Shown here: positions 11,582 through 24,034 of the stretch, one piece after another
Numbering within the stretch: the first letter of the stretch is position 1
Layout: each line of letters begins with the position of its first letter
DNA from: Silene latifolia
Taxonomy: Eukaryota; Streptophyta; Magnoliopsida; Caryophyllales; Caryophyllaceae
DNA length: 64,000 bases
NCBI RefSeq assembly: GCF_048544455.1
Contig: NC_133532.1
Coordinates: 17,362,948-17,426,947 of the forward strand
Direction: 5' to 3'
Program-made: the position numbers and the translations under genes
Notes under the pieces: generated by a model
Seen by the model: the letters and a program-made list of their open reading frames with translations, nothing else
Told to the model about the DNA's origin: nothing
Databases searched by the model: none

Positions 11582-12783
11582 GGAAATCTCATGTTACCTC
11601 GAATTTTGACATATTACACATGGTACCCCTCCTTTTAACTTTCTACATATGGTACCCATGTGTTTACGTTTTTCTTTCCCAGATTGCCCCTAGTCAAACT
11701 TCCGTCATCACTCCGTTACTCCTCTAACTAATGACCCCTTTTTTTTTGGTTATTTAATACACTACTAATACATAACTCCTTATTTTATACAATAAACTAA
11801 CGTTAATATCTAAATCCCCAAACCACCCTTATCATCATCTTCTTCAAAGTCACCCCAAAAAGCCTCCTCTTTCACCCACCACATACCAGTCATCATCATC
11901 ATCTTCATAACTGTCGCCACTTGTCATGCCTTCGACGACCACCACGCAGACGCCACCACACAGACACCACCTTGCCGATGTCGGCAAACCAGTCCACAAC
12001 GACCACTACCGCCTCTCTCCTCTTTCCCTCCTCTCTCATTCCGCACTCCTTCCACACGACAACACAGTGACTACCATGCCGTCACCACCAAAATTGACAT
12101 CCATCGCACAACCTTCACCAACGCACACCCTTTTGGCATTTCTTCTTCCTCTTATCCTTTCTTATTCCACCTGCCGCACAACCCTCTGAATATCGCCACC
12201 ACTCACGCACCCCATCACCGAGTGCTGCCGACATTCCTTTATTAAAAAAAATAGATCTGACGATTGTTGGTGGTTGAAGGGGGGAAGGCGGTTGACAGTG
12301 GGGCTGGTGGAGAAAGGGTGACCGGTGATGTCACCACCTTTCTATTTTTTTTGATGAAATTTTTTTTAGATCCGATTTTTTTAGTGGTTGTGGTTGTTGG
12401 TGTTGTCATTGATTGCGGTTGGTGGTGGTTGTTGTTGGTGTGGGCAGTGGTGATCGAAGATGATGATGGTGGTTGATATGGTGGTGGGTGAAAGTGGAGG
12501 TTTTTTGGGGTGATTTTGAATAAGATGATGATAATGGGTGGTTTGGTGATTTAGATATTAAAGTTAGTATATTGTATAAAATAAGGATTTATGTACAATT
12601 AGTATATTAAATAACAAAAAAAAAAGATCATTAGTCAAAGGAGTACCAGAGTGATGACAAAAGTTTGGCTATGGGCATTATGGGAAAGAAAAACGTAAAC
12701 ACAGGGGTACCATATGTAGAAAGTTAAAAGGAAGGGTACCATGTGTAATCTGCCAAAGTTCAAGGGTACCATGGGAAAAAACC

Positions 12784-12784
<1 letters not shown>
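11581..12784. mobile_element. Foldback-type DNA element with about 300 bp terminal inverted repeats
   Basis: The left end (CGGAAATCTCATGTTACC) and the reverse complement of the right end share an alignable arm of about 300 bp. It includes ACACATGGTACCC, CTTTTAACTTTCTACATATG, GTGTTTACGTTTTTCTTTCC and the CACCCACCA and CATCATCATC stretches. The arms cover roughly 11581-11900 and 12460-12784. The centre is low-complexity CAC/GTG-rich DNA with no transposase. Foldback and some Mutator-like (MULE) non-autonomous elements look like this. The target duplication cannot be read because both flanks are ATT repeats. Confidence 0.75.

Positions 12785-12845
<61 letters not shown>
12785..12845. repeat. (ATT)n tract plus long T-run
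   Basis: The ATT tract continues into a run of about 30 T. Read on the minus strand this is a poly(A) tail followed by AAT repeats, consistent with the 3' tail of the LINE fragment that ends here. Confidence 0.8.
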
Positions 12846-12849
<4 letters not shown>

Positions 12850-13118
12850 GATGCGCGCAGTTTTCAATAAAAGAAAAATAAAAGTTTACATAAAATTGGT
12901 GGGGAGCCGATAAACAAGCTGGGCTCCCACACCCTTAGCAACAGCAAAGCTAAGTCTAGTAAAAATGTAAGCGGCCACCCGAACCCCCGCATCCTGAGAT
13001 ACCGAGAATTTCTGGATCCGCTTGAGCAAGGCAACAACATCCGAACCCAGCTCCCCAAGTGATGAGAAAGAGAAGGGAAGGAAACCATAACTTGCTGCCG
13101 CGCACAAATCCCCGTACT
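12846..13118 (-). mobile_element. 3' end of a second LINE (non-LTR) element
   Basis: On the minus strand a short open stretch (about 13107-12886) reads as a retroelement C-terminus with the phrases GFLPFSFSSLGELG, LLKRIQKFS and AKGVGAQL. A short A/T-rich 3' UTR and a poly(A)/AAT tail follow. I recall similar endings in plant non-LTR polyproteins, but the clade is uncertain. It is cut on its 5' side by the tail of the next LINE. Confidence 0.5.
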
Positions 13119-13849
13119 TATTATTATTATTATTATTATTATTTATTTTTTAAAAAAACGCAAACTTTTATTTATCAATCAAAAGTTTACAAGATCCAAA
13201 ATCATCTACAAGGGAACCAATGAGGTCACCTGACATAAAACCTAGTCAAAAACAGCCTAGCAATAACAAGATAAAAACTCCTCAAAAGCTAAAGCATTTG
13301 TGCTAAGTCTAGTTAAAACAAGATATTGAACCTTCCAAACTATAGCAGTTGGAGAGGATTGAATCCCCTTATAGATTCTCATGTTGCGTTCATTCCAGAG
13401 CAAGTAGATGGTACACAACACTAGGCACCTTCTCTATCTCTTTATCCATCCTCTACCCCTATTATTGTGCTTGTACCATTTGAAAATCTATTGAAGCTGA
13501 GTAAGAGGATTAATCTTCCGCCATTGAGCCACATTACACCAAACAGTTGCAGAATATGGGCATTCAAAGAAGAGGTGGGATGCATTTCAGAGTGGTTCTC
13601 ACACAACACACATTTATTAACTAACACCATACCTCTATGACACAGGTTATCCACAGTAGGCAATTTGTTCTGAGCTGCAAGAAATCCAATGTTCACATGC
13701 TTTGGCAAGTTTAAAGAATCATCCAGAATCTTGTGCATACTGAGAACAGTGCCCTTGCTTCGAAGACAGTCATAAATTAGAGTCTTATAGTCAGGTTTAG
13801 CAAGGAGGAGCATGGCTTGCCGAACTCCACCACTATGCAGGAGGATACA
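13119..13849 (-). mobile_element. L1-type LINE, 3' segment (zf-RVT end and tail)
   Basis: The minus strand encodes a zf-RVT-like region at about 13813-13560 (LPKHVNIGFLAAQNKL, CVLCENHSE), then a 3' UTR and an A-rich/AAT tail at about 13119-13160. The segment stops exactly at the 5-bp target duplication (ATACA, 13845-13849) of the chromovirus inserted at 13850. Its upstream sequence resumes at 22718. Confidence 0.85.
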
Positions 13850-15501
13850 TGTATTACTCCGTATTTTAATTAATAGTTTATATTTATATTTATGCGAGTA
13901 GTCGTAAATAAATAATAAGATGAATAAATATTAAGTGGAATAAATAAATAATAAGTTGTAGTCATAAAAGAAAAGAAGTAAAATAAAATAAGCAAATAAG
14001 ACGGAGTGGGGACCACGAGTTGGACCGTGTAAGCCGTGTGGAGGCCACGGTGGGACCAGTTGAAAGAAGGTGGTATTTGGTTTGGGTGTTACCTATGCTT
14101 TAAGATATTTTTATTATTTTATTATTAAATAGACTTTCCTAGAACCTTCCTACTTCTCCTACCAACTTATATAAATACCAACCATATGCCTCACAATTAT
14201 AATTATTCTTTTTCTAAAACTCAAATACAATTGTGAGAAGAGCTTTTGTGAGACAACTTTAAGACGGAGCTTTTTCACCTTGCGATAATTAATTGTGGTA
14301 AAATATCTAATCATCTAATATCAATTATTTACGTTTGACCTTGACCCGTATTGTGGCCGTTGACCAAGGCCGAGCCGTGGCTGTTGACCGGCGGGTTGAC
14401 CACCGTCGGTTGGCCGTGTGATTGGGGGATTGTTTGCGGCGTTTTTCGGGATTTGTTATGGTTAGTTTACATCTTAAATTTATTAAAGAGATTAGTTAAT
14501 AATTATATATAATTCAATTATTGTTTAGGTGGTGAATTTGTTGAAGGGGCTTTTTGATTAATTGCTTAAATTGAGAAGATTTGCTAAGAGGTAGGTTAAC
14601 TACTCAACTTTACTATATTGGTAATTGGAGAATTCTTGAAAGATGGATTGTTGTTGCATTTGTTGTCTTGAGCACATCGTCGTAATTGTTGTCTTGAGCA
14701 TATTATTATCATTGTTGTCTTATGATCATATTATTATCTTGTTGTTTGGTTCTCTGTTGTTGATTGGTTATGAAAGAGATTGACATTGAGATTGGCTTTG
14801 CTATTGAGATTATTTGGTCGGTCAGGCACGAGGATGTGCAAGTGCCGTGGTCCTGTATGTATGAGGGTTGGACAGGCATGGTGGCGTGGGGAGTGGGCCA
14901 TGATCCTGAGCAGTACACTGTGTGGTGTCGGATTGGAATTCACCGTAGGTGCGCGTGTGTGTGTGGCACGGTCAAGCCGTGCGTGTGCCGTGTGTGTGTG
15001 TGTGTCATGTGTGTGCCGTGAGTGTATGAGCACGACGGTCTTGATTTGGATCGTTGATTGTATTGCAGGATAACATATTATTAATATTGTTATTGTTGTT
15101 TGGTTATCCTACTCAACCTCGTGGTTGACTGTGTATTCGTGAACACCTGTGATGAACCATAATGGGGAGCAGATTGATTTTCAGGTTAGCTTGTGAGAAG
15201 TGCTGGATGCTTATGAGGGGAGCTTGGGACGAGATCACTTTAGTCTAGAGTTAGCCTTAGTTAATATTCAGACACTATTTATTTTAATTCCGTTGTAGTT
15301 GTTAAAAGTACTTTATAATATTTATTTATCAAGTTGGATATTTGTAATAAACCTTTTGAGGCACTTTAATAATATATCGTCTTAAAGTACTTTGGCATTG
15401 TTTGTCTTTTATACTTACTACCTCAGGCAACTGAGATGGTGACATCTTTATTTATTTGGGAATGTCTAGCTAAAGGCTCTTAAATAAATGGGGGTGTTAC
15501 A
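13850..15501 (+). repeat. 5' LTR of the chromovirus
   Basis: 1652 bp, TGTATTACTCC to GGGTGTTACA. A TATA-like sequence (TATATAAATA) lies near 14167. Downstream is a cluster of TTGACC words, and at about 14940-15030 a GT-rich stretch that includes a small hairpin (GCACGG and CCGTGC arms). Confidence 0.93.
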
Positions 15502-15504
15502 AAG

Positions 15505-15516
15505 TGGTATCAGAGC
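15505..15516 (+). other. Primer binding site, initiator Met tRNA type
   Basis: TGGTATCAGAGC starts three bases after the 5' LTR. This is the standard PBS of plant Ty1/copia and chromovirus elements. Confidence 0.9.
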
Positions 15517-16299
15517 GAACGATCCTAAGGCCTAAACAAATGAATTTAATGAACTTAGGATGAGTCTAATAAAATGAACCCGAGTTAGAAACTGTTTAGG
15601 TGCCCATTTTCTAGGTTAGGGAGACCTCCTTGATCTGGCCCTTTTCAGTTTTGAGCCGGTCACCTCGAGGAAGGATAAAGAGAGAGAAGGGTGGTTAGTA
15701 TGGATGCTTTATCTTAAGGGTTTAATTGTGTCCTAAAGTTGTGAGAAGTACTAATTTTATTTGTAGGATGAGAACAAAAGGTAAGAAATTTTGAGACGGA
15801 TGGAGGTAATAGACATGTGGCCTAAGTGATGGGTAATTGGCGTGTGGCCTATGTGATGGTAGTATGGTGATTGAAATTTATTTTGAGCTTGTTCTAATTC
15901 ATAGCATGGATACGCATGAAAATTTTCTTGACATATCATAAATGACATGAGATGGAAAAATATGAATAATGGATTGTTGCATATTCACATGAATTGATTG
16001 TATATGTGTGAATTACATGTTTAGTAAAATTTCATGTCTAGAGATATGCGGAATGTGTTGCCCTGAGCCTGTAGACATAGAAGATTGCATGAATTAAAGA
16101 CTAAACATGTATCGAGAATAATTAATTGTGAAAAGAGAAAAAGAAGGCCGTGATGCCGTGAGGTCGTGAGTCCGTGATCTCGTGATACCGTGGTTGGTCG
16201 GGAAAGACCAGCTCGATCAATCACACATTCTTTTGTATGCAGGAAATTTTATCTTTTACCTAATACCCGAAAAATTCTTTGAACGTATCTTATTAGAAC

Positions 16300-19200
16300 C
16301 CAAATGGCACCCAAGAAAGCTACATTCACAGCTATGACCCAGGAAGATATCGATGGGCTTATTGCAACCAATGATGCGCTGACTGCTGCTTTGAAATCAA
16401 AGACTACGACAAAGGATCCTGCCAAGATGAGTGCTGCTATTGCTCGTCATAACCCAATGAAGTATGATGGACTTGGTGAACCTTCATTGCTCGGAGATTA
16501 TTGTAGGGAGTTTGACAATCTTTTCGAAGTGTTGGACTGTCCTGAGGAAATGCAAGTAGATCAAGCTGCTCACTACTTGAAAGGAAAGGCTGGGTTGTGG
16601 TGGAACCGCAACAAGACAGTGATTAGGGAGGCATGGAAGGAGAGTGATGAACTGTTTGTCTCATGGAGAGGTTTTAAGGATACCTTGAGGGGCACGTTTA
16701 TACCTGAACATTTTAGGAATAAGATCAGATCGGAGTTTGATTCATTTAAGATGACGGAGGAGATGACCATAGAAGATTATCATAACAGATTCATGGAGTT
16801 AGCTGAGTATGTGTCGGACTTGAATTATGGAGAGGAGGTGTTGGCTTTAAGGTTTTGAAGGGTTTAACTACGCGTATCAAGAAGAGATTGGCTGCTGGAG
16901 AGCCAAGTACCATAGGGGAAGTATATCAAAGAGTGGGACATGCGGAGAGAATTGCCGACATGGTGAAGGAGATAAAGAAAGACAAGGGTGAAAAGAGAAA
17001 GGTTGAGGCTTCAAGTGAAGGGGCTGGAAGAAACAAGAAGTAGAATTTCAATCAACACCGTTCATTTTCTACCAGTGGAGTCGTGAGTGGAGGTGGTTTC
17101 GGTCGTGGTAGGGTGACAAGCAGAGCGAGTGGTGCGAAGAGACCACAGTGCTATGGATGCGGTAGGTTTGGTCATAAGATAGTGGAGTGTAGGACTACTG
17201 TGAGAAGGAATAGCATGAATTATACGAATGGAGGATTTGGTAGTGGAACTTTTAATGGATTTAAAACACCAGAGCCTAGCTATGGAAGCAATCGTTTTAA
17301 TGGATCGTGGAATAATCAAAGGAGCTATAACAATAGCAACAACTTTCAGAACCGCTTTAACAATAGCCAAGGTAATGGAAATGGAGAAAACCAGAATGGC
17401 ACCGGAAAGCAAGGAGTAGCGTCGACATCTACGGTGCAGGACGGCGTGAAGAACAGTGGCAAGTTGTTCATGATAGAAAAAGAGGCAGCTGAGGGAGATG
17501 CTCGTGTGGTTTCTGGTACTTTTCTAACCAACTCTAAGCCATCTTATGTTTTATTTGATTCGGGAGCAACTCATTCATTTATATCTAGTGACCATGTTAA
17601 GGTGTTGGGGTTAGTTGACTCAGTAACAATAAAGGATAAAGTGACAATACCTTCTGGGGAATCGATAATGTGTACCAACATGTTTAGGAATATGAATATC
17701 CTTATAGGCGAAGTTTTATTTCTTATGGACTTAATAGAATTTCCGTTAGGAGGTTTTGAGATTATTTTGGGAATGGATTGGTTGAGTATAAATCGATCTT
17801 TTATAGATTGCTATCAAAAGAAAGTATCTTTGAAAGGACCAAAAGGAGTAAGAGTGTCTTATAGGGGATTTGTGGTGAAACCCAAGGTGAGACTTATATC
17901 GATAGTTACCCCGAAGTCGTGTATAAGGAAAGGAGGAGAGTTGATTTTATGCCACGTATGGAGCACACGTGAGGCGCAGATGAAATTCCCATAGTGAGTG
18001 AGTTTCAAGACGTGTTTCCAGAAGAAATTCCGGGATTACCTCCTAAGAGGGATGTGGATTTTTGTATCGAGCTTAAACCAGGGACTTGACCTATTTCTAA
18101 GGCACCTAACAGGATGGGGCCTAAGGAATTAGAGGAGTTGAAGAAGCAGTTGGAGGAATTGCTGGAAAAGGGTTATATAAGACCAAGTGTGTCGCCCTGG
18201 GAAGCGCTAGTTCTATTTGTTAAGAAGAAGGATGGGAGTATGAGGTTGTGTATAGATTACAGAGAGCTGAATAATGTAACGATTAAGAATAGATATCATT
18301 TGCCTAGAATTGATGATTTATTCGATCAGTTGAGTGTAGCTAGAGTTTTCTCTAAGATTGACTTAAGGTCGGGATACCATCAGTTGAGAGTTAAGAAGGA
18401 GGATGTACCTAAGACTACCTTTAGGACGAGGTATGGGCATTACGAGTTTGTGGTTATGCCTTTTGGTTTGACCAATGCACCTGCAGTATTTATGGATTTG
18501 ATGAATAGGGTGTTTAGTCCTTGCCTTGATCAGTTTGTAGTAGTCTTTATTGAGGATACCTTGGTGTACTTTAAAAACAAGGAGGAGCATGAGAGGCATT
18601 TAAGAATTGTTTTGCAAACCTTGAGGGAGAATGATTTATATGCTAAGTTGAGTAAATGTGAGTTTTGGTTGGATAAGTTAGCATTTTTGGGACATGTGGT
18701 GTCAAAGGAGGGAGTGTCGGTTGATCCAGGAAAAATAGAAGCAGTGTCTAAGTGGGAGAAACCGAAGAACGTGGCGGATGTGCGAAGTTTTCTGGGATTA
18801 GCTGGCTACTACAGGAGGTTTGTGAAGGATTTATCTAAGTTAGCTAAGCCTTTGACTGCGTTGATGAGAAAGGAGAATAGGTTTAAGTGGGATGAGAGTT
18901 GTGAAACGGCTTTTCTAACCTTGAAGGAGCGTTTGACCACATAACCTATATTAGCTTTACCAGAGGAAAGTAAGGATTTTGAGGTGTATACAGATGCTTC
19001 GAAAAATGGATTGGGGTGTGTGCTAATGCATAGAGAAAAAGTAATCGCTTATGCTTCAAGACAATTGAAACCGTATGAAGAGAATTATCTGACGCACGAT
19101 CTGGAGCTAGGGGCGGTCGTGTTTTCTCTTAAGTTGTGGAGGCATTATTTATATGGAGCTACTTTTAAGGTATTTTCTGATCATAAGAGCCTTATGTATA

Positions 19201-20860
19201 TTTACACTCAGAAGGAGCTTAATATGAAACAAAGAAGGTGGATAGAATTGATTGGAGATTATGATATAGAGATAATTTACCATGAAGGAAAGGCTAATGT
19301 AATAGCAGATGCTTTGACTAGGAAGTCGGTTCATGCTTTATGTGTAGCTATGTCGCGGGTTAAGTTGCAAGATGAATTAAGAGAAATGGGAATTTGCGTG
19401 TTAAGAAAAGGGGATTCAGTTGGAGATTTGACGGTTGAACCAGAACTGTATGCTGAAATCCGAGAAAAGCAGAAAGAAGATCTGAAGTTGGAGAAGTGGC
19501 GTGCGGCCGTGGAGGAAGGCGTGTCGTCACGGTTTGTTATAGGGGAAGATGGTGGTTTGAGATTCGATAAGAGGTGGTGTGTACCTGAGGACGAGGAATT
19601 GAAAAGAAAGATTTTGACTGAAGCACATTCTACAACATATTCTGTGCATCCTGGAGGAGATAAGTTACATAAGGATTTGAAGAAAACGTTTTGAAAAAGG
19701 AGGTTGCTGAATTTGTTTCTATATGTCTAGTTTGCCAAAGGGTGAAAAGTGAGCATAAGAGACCACAAGGGAAAGTACAGTCTTTAGATGTACCTGAATG
19801 GAAGTGGGAGAGTATTTCTATGGATTTCATCGTTGTTTTGTCTTGTACTCAGAAAGGGAATAATATGATTTGGGTGATAGTAGATCGTTTGACTAAAACA
19901 ACACACTTTATTCCAATGAAGGATACTTGGAGTAAGGCTGAGTTAGCTAGAGCATATGTTAAGAATATCGTGAGGTTACACGGAATTCCTAAGGATATTG
20001 TCTCTGATCGTGATTCAAGGTTTATTTTTAAGTTCTGGCAAGAATTGTAGAAGTGTATGAGTACGACTTTGAAAATGAGCACTGCATTTCATCCAGCTAC
20101 AGATGGGCAAGTGGAGAGAACGATTTAGACTTTAGAGGACATGTTGAGAGCTTGTGTTTTGGAGTTTGGAGGATCATGGGAAGAAAGGTTGGATTTAGTA
20201 GAATTTACTTATAACAATAGTTATCATGTAAGTATTGGTATGGCACCATTTGAAGCTTTGTATGGAAGGAAGTGTAGGAGTACAGTTTGTTGGGACGATG
20301 TCACTGAAGCCGTGACACTGGGTCCTAAATTGATTCAGCAGATGGTCGAGCAAGTGCATGTAATTAAAGAAAATATGCGAGCTGCACAAGATCGACAAAA
20401 GAGTTATCCAGACTTGAAGAGGAGTGAGATTGAGTTTGATGTAGGAGACAAGGTGTTGTTAAAAGTATCACCAATGAAGAGGGTGATGAGATTTGGTAAG
20501 AGAGGGAAGTTGAGTCAGAAGTACATTGGAACTTATGAGATTTTAGATAGAATTGGTGAAGTGGCATATCGTCTTGCACTTCCACCAGCTTTGGCAAGAG
20601 TTCATAATATTTTTCATGTTTCACAGTTAAGGAAGTATGTGAGTGATCCTACTCATGTGTTAGAAGTTGAGACAGTTGAATTGGATGAGAATTTGTCTTA
20701 TGAGGAGGTGGCTAAGGAGATTTTAGACAGAAAAGTGAGGAAGACTAGAAATAGTAAGGTCATTTTGGTGAAAGTTTTATGGTCTAATCATAATGTCGAA
20801 GAAGCTACATGGGAGGTCGAAGATGAGATAAAAGAGAATTATCCTCATTTGTTTGCATAA
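16300..20860 (+). pseudogene. gag-pol remnant of the chromovirus
   Basis: Approximate parts are: gag with retrotransposon-gag domain, about 16300-16850; zinc knuckle (CYGCGRFGHKIVEC) near 17150-17190; aspartic protease with DSGATHSFIS near 17560; reverse transcriptase about 18100-18700; RNase H ([11 protein letters not shown]) about 18980-19330; integrase zinc finger, core and C-terminal region about 19650-20650; chromodomain-like tail (LWSNHNVEEATWEVED) about 20750-20850. The order is that of Ty3/Gypsy chromoviruses, which make a gag-pol polyprotein. The region has roughly six breaks and cannot be expressed whole. Confidence 0.92.
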
Positions 20861-21044
20861 GGTATGTTAGTTACGAGGACGTAACTTTTTCTTTTTACGG
20901 GGTAAGTTATAACACCGCGTTAATTTGTGATCATTTATGTTAGTAATTTATCTAAATTTGCGTGTTCGATCATAAATTGTTTGGTTGGTTGAGTAGTAAG
21001 GAGCGGTGAACTTCGGGACGAAGTTCTTTTTAAGGAGGGAAGAC

Positions 21045-22712
21045 TGTAATACTCCGTATTTTAATTAATAGTTTATATTTATATTTATGCGAGTAATCGT
21101 AAATAAATAATAAGATGAATAAATATTAAGTGGAATAAATAAATAATAAGTTGTAGTCGTAAAAGAAAAGAAGTAAAATAAAATAAGCAAATAAGACGGA
21201 GTGAGGACCACGAGTTGGACCGTGTGGGGCCACGGTGGAACCAATTGAAGGAAGGTGGTATTTGGTTTGGGTGTTATATATGCTTTAAGATATTTTCATT
21301 ATTTTATTATTAAATAGACTTTCCTAGAACCTTCCTACTTCTCCTACCAACTTATAAAAATATCAACCATATGCCTCACAATTATAATTCTTCTTCTTCT
21401 AAAACTCAAATACAATTGTGAGGAGAGCTTTTGTGAGACAACTTTAAGACGGAGCTTTTTCACCTTGCGATAATTAATTGTGGTAAGATATCTAATCATC
21501 TAATATCAATTATTTACGTTTGACCTTGACCCGTATTGTGGCCGTTGAATGTGACCGTTGACCGAGGCCAAGCCGTGGCTGTTGACCGGCGGGTTGACCA
21601 CCGTCGGCTGGCCGTGTGATTGGGGGATTGTTTGTGGCGTTTTGCGGGATTTGTTATGGTTAGTTTACATCTTAAATTTATTAAAGAGATTAGTTAATAA
21701 TTATATATAATTCAATTATTATTGTTTAGGTGGTGAATTTGTTGAAGAGGCTTTTTGATTAATTGCTTAAATTGAGAAGATTTGCTAAGAGGTAGGTTAA
21801 CTACTCAACTTTACTATATTGGTAATTGGAGAATTCTTTAAAGATGGATTATTGTTGCAATTGTTGTCTTGAGCACATCGTCGTAATTGTAGTTTTGAGC
21901 ATATTATTATCATTGTTGTCTTATGACCATATTATTATCTTGTTGGTTGGTTCTCTGTTGTTGATTGGTTATGAAAGAGATTGACATTTAGATTGGCTTT
22001 GCTATTGAGATTATTTGGTCGGTCAGGCACAGAGATGTGCAAGTGCCGTGGTCCTGTACGTATGAGGATTGAACATGCATGGTGGCGTGAGGAGTGGGCC
22101 ATGGTCCTGAGCAGTACACCGTGTGTTGTCGGATTGGAATTCACTGTAGGTGCGCGTGTGTATGGCACGGTCAAGTCGTGCGTGTGCCGTGTGTGTGTGT
22201 TTGTCGTGTGTGTGTGCCGTGAGTGTGTCGTGTGTGTATGAGCACGACGGTCTTGATTTGGATCGTTGTTTGTATTGCAGGATAACATATTATTAATATT
22301 GTTATTGTTGTTTGGTTATCTACTCAACCTCGTGGTTGACTGTGTATTCGTGAACACCTGTGATGAACCATAATGGGGAGCAGATTGATTTTCAGGTTAG
22401 CTTGTAAGAAGTGCTGGATGCTTATGAGGGGAGCTTGGGACGAGATCACTTGAGTCTAGAGTTCGCCTTAGTTAATATTCAGACACTATTTATTTTAATT
22501 CCGTTGTAGTTGTTAAAAGTACTTTATAATATTTATTTATCAAGATGGATATTTGTAATAAACCTTTTGACGCACTTTAATAATACATCGTCTTGAAGTA
22601 TTTTGGCATTGTTTGTCTTTTATACTTACTACCTCAGGCAACTGAGATGGTGACACCTTTATTTATTTGGGAATGTGTAGCTAAAAGCTCTTAAATAAAT
22701 GAGGGTGTTACA
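21045..22712 (+). repeat. 3' LTR of the chromovirus
   Basis: 1668 bp, closely matching 13850-15501, with a purine-rich tract (AAGGAGGGAAGA) directly upstream. It is followed by the second copy of the ATACA duplication. Confidence 0.93.
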
Positions 22713-22717
22713 ATACA

Positions 22718-22994
22718 GTCCCTGCATTCAACAATATTATCCCAAAACCATGAGTAAGCAGCAGTAAGGTTGAAACTCCAGAAGTTAGCACCTTTCAGAA
22801 TATAAGCATTAACTCACTGTACCCAAACATTTGGAGCATTAGTCTCAAGTTTCTTAATCCATCCCATCATCTGAGCTTTATTCCAGCTCAAAATTTCTTT
22901 AATATCCACTCCACCTTCTTTTCTTGGCCTACATAAATTCTCCCAGCATTTAAATACCAATCTCCTTTCCCGAGCTGCAATGTCCCAAAGAAAA
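22718..22994 (-). mobile_element. L1-type LINE, middle segment
   Basis: The minus strand encodes the RT-to-zf-RVT linker (LWDIAARERRLVFKCWENLC, PRKEGGVDIKEI). This is the part of the LINE lying between the segment at 13119-13849 and the RT segment at 48309-48849. It is bounded on the left by the ATACA duplication and on the right by GAAAA (22990-22994). Confidence 0.85.
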
Positions 22995-24034
22995 TGTAAC
23001 ACCCCGTATTTTATAATAATATTTTATTATAAAAGTATTATATTAAAATTAATTATTTCGAAGTTTATTAATGTATTTTGGAAATATTTATAATTATCGT
23101 CTTCGTTATCTATTTTAATATTTCTTGTTTTGGCCTACTTTGGATGGGTTAAAATGTTCATGTACGATTTTACTATTTTAATTTAATAGTTACTTTTCTT
23201 ATTTAAGCTCTCAATTCGTTTTAATAATATCCAATTGGTTTTGTAATCAGATAATCCATTGTATAAGCTAATGGACCCAAAGCCCATTAGTTAGTCCCTT
23301 ATAAATAGAATTAACCTAGCAAGCAACTAGGTCAATCCTTCTTCTTTCTCACGAGAAACCTAACCTAGCAGGCGAGCTGCTCTCCTTTGTTTTCTCACGT
23401 AAAGTGCCGCACGACAGCCTCCTCTATTTCTCTCTTTTGTTCTTCTTTTCTCCCTTTGACTCCATTGTTGAATATCTTTCCTTCTTCCAAACTCATATAC
23501 AAATTATATTTTCATAATCCTTGCTCTTACCTCTACAACATATTATTCTCCATATATTTTTATGAGAATTATTTGTATGGACCTTTAGACCTACGTTTTG
23601 GGTCTCTTATTTTAATGGGTAAAGAAGAGGAAAAGTATTTTTATGGCGCTTTCATGGATTTGGATTCGGGTATTCTTAATATTGATTTTTGGGGACGTTG
23701 ACACGTGTTGGAGACAAGTCTAGATGATCGTGTCTTTCATGGAGGTTTTATTTATTGCGGTCTTTAATTATTAAAAAGGTAACTAGGTGTTTTCTTTTAA
23801 TTGTGTTTATGCCAATTGATGTAATTAATATGATTTAATGATTATTTTGCTTGATTGGTACATGTTTGATTATTTGTTATCATGATTAAATATGTTTTCG
23901 CATGTTCGTATATGTTTTAATGTATTAATTATATATCGTATGTTGGTTATGTGTTTATTATGGGTGTCATGAGCGTAATTAGGGTTTACGAATAAACCCT
24001 TGTGGCGGCATGATAAGCGACCAAGGGTTCTCTT

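Larger units (their letters stand above)
13850..22712 (+). mobile_element. Ty3/Gypsy chromovirus (Tekay/Del-like), full structure but broken
   Basis: Two LTRs (13850-15501 and 21045-22712) begin TG, end CA, and are flanked by the 5-bp duplication ATACA (13845-13849 and 22713-22717). After the 5' LTR comes a methionine-initiator-tRNA primer site (TGGTATCAGAGC, 15505-15516). A polypurine tract lies just before the 3' LTR. Domains occur in the order gag, protease, RT, RNase H, integrase, chromodomain-like tail, as in chromoviruses. The LTRs differ by a few percent and small indels as judged by eye, so it is a fairly old but not ancient insertion. The coding region carries about half a dozen breaks and is a fossil. 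It inserted into the minus-strand LINE. Confidence 0.95.

Noticed and set aside
11926-12189. Threonine/histidine/proline-rich ORF in the foldback element
   Set aside because: Low-complexity CAC-rich DNA within the inverted-repeat element. There is no transposase motif.
14764-15073. Cysteine/valine-rich ORFs on both strands over the GT-rich LTR stretch
   Set aside because: These are products of GT/AC simple sequence read in several frames.
23387-23701. 104-residue ORF in the array LTRs (also 29134-29448 and part of 44825-45142)
   Set aside because: It lies in the presumed leader of the LTR and recurs with the repeat. There is no recognisable domain, and the diverged solo LTR does not keep it as an evident protein.
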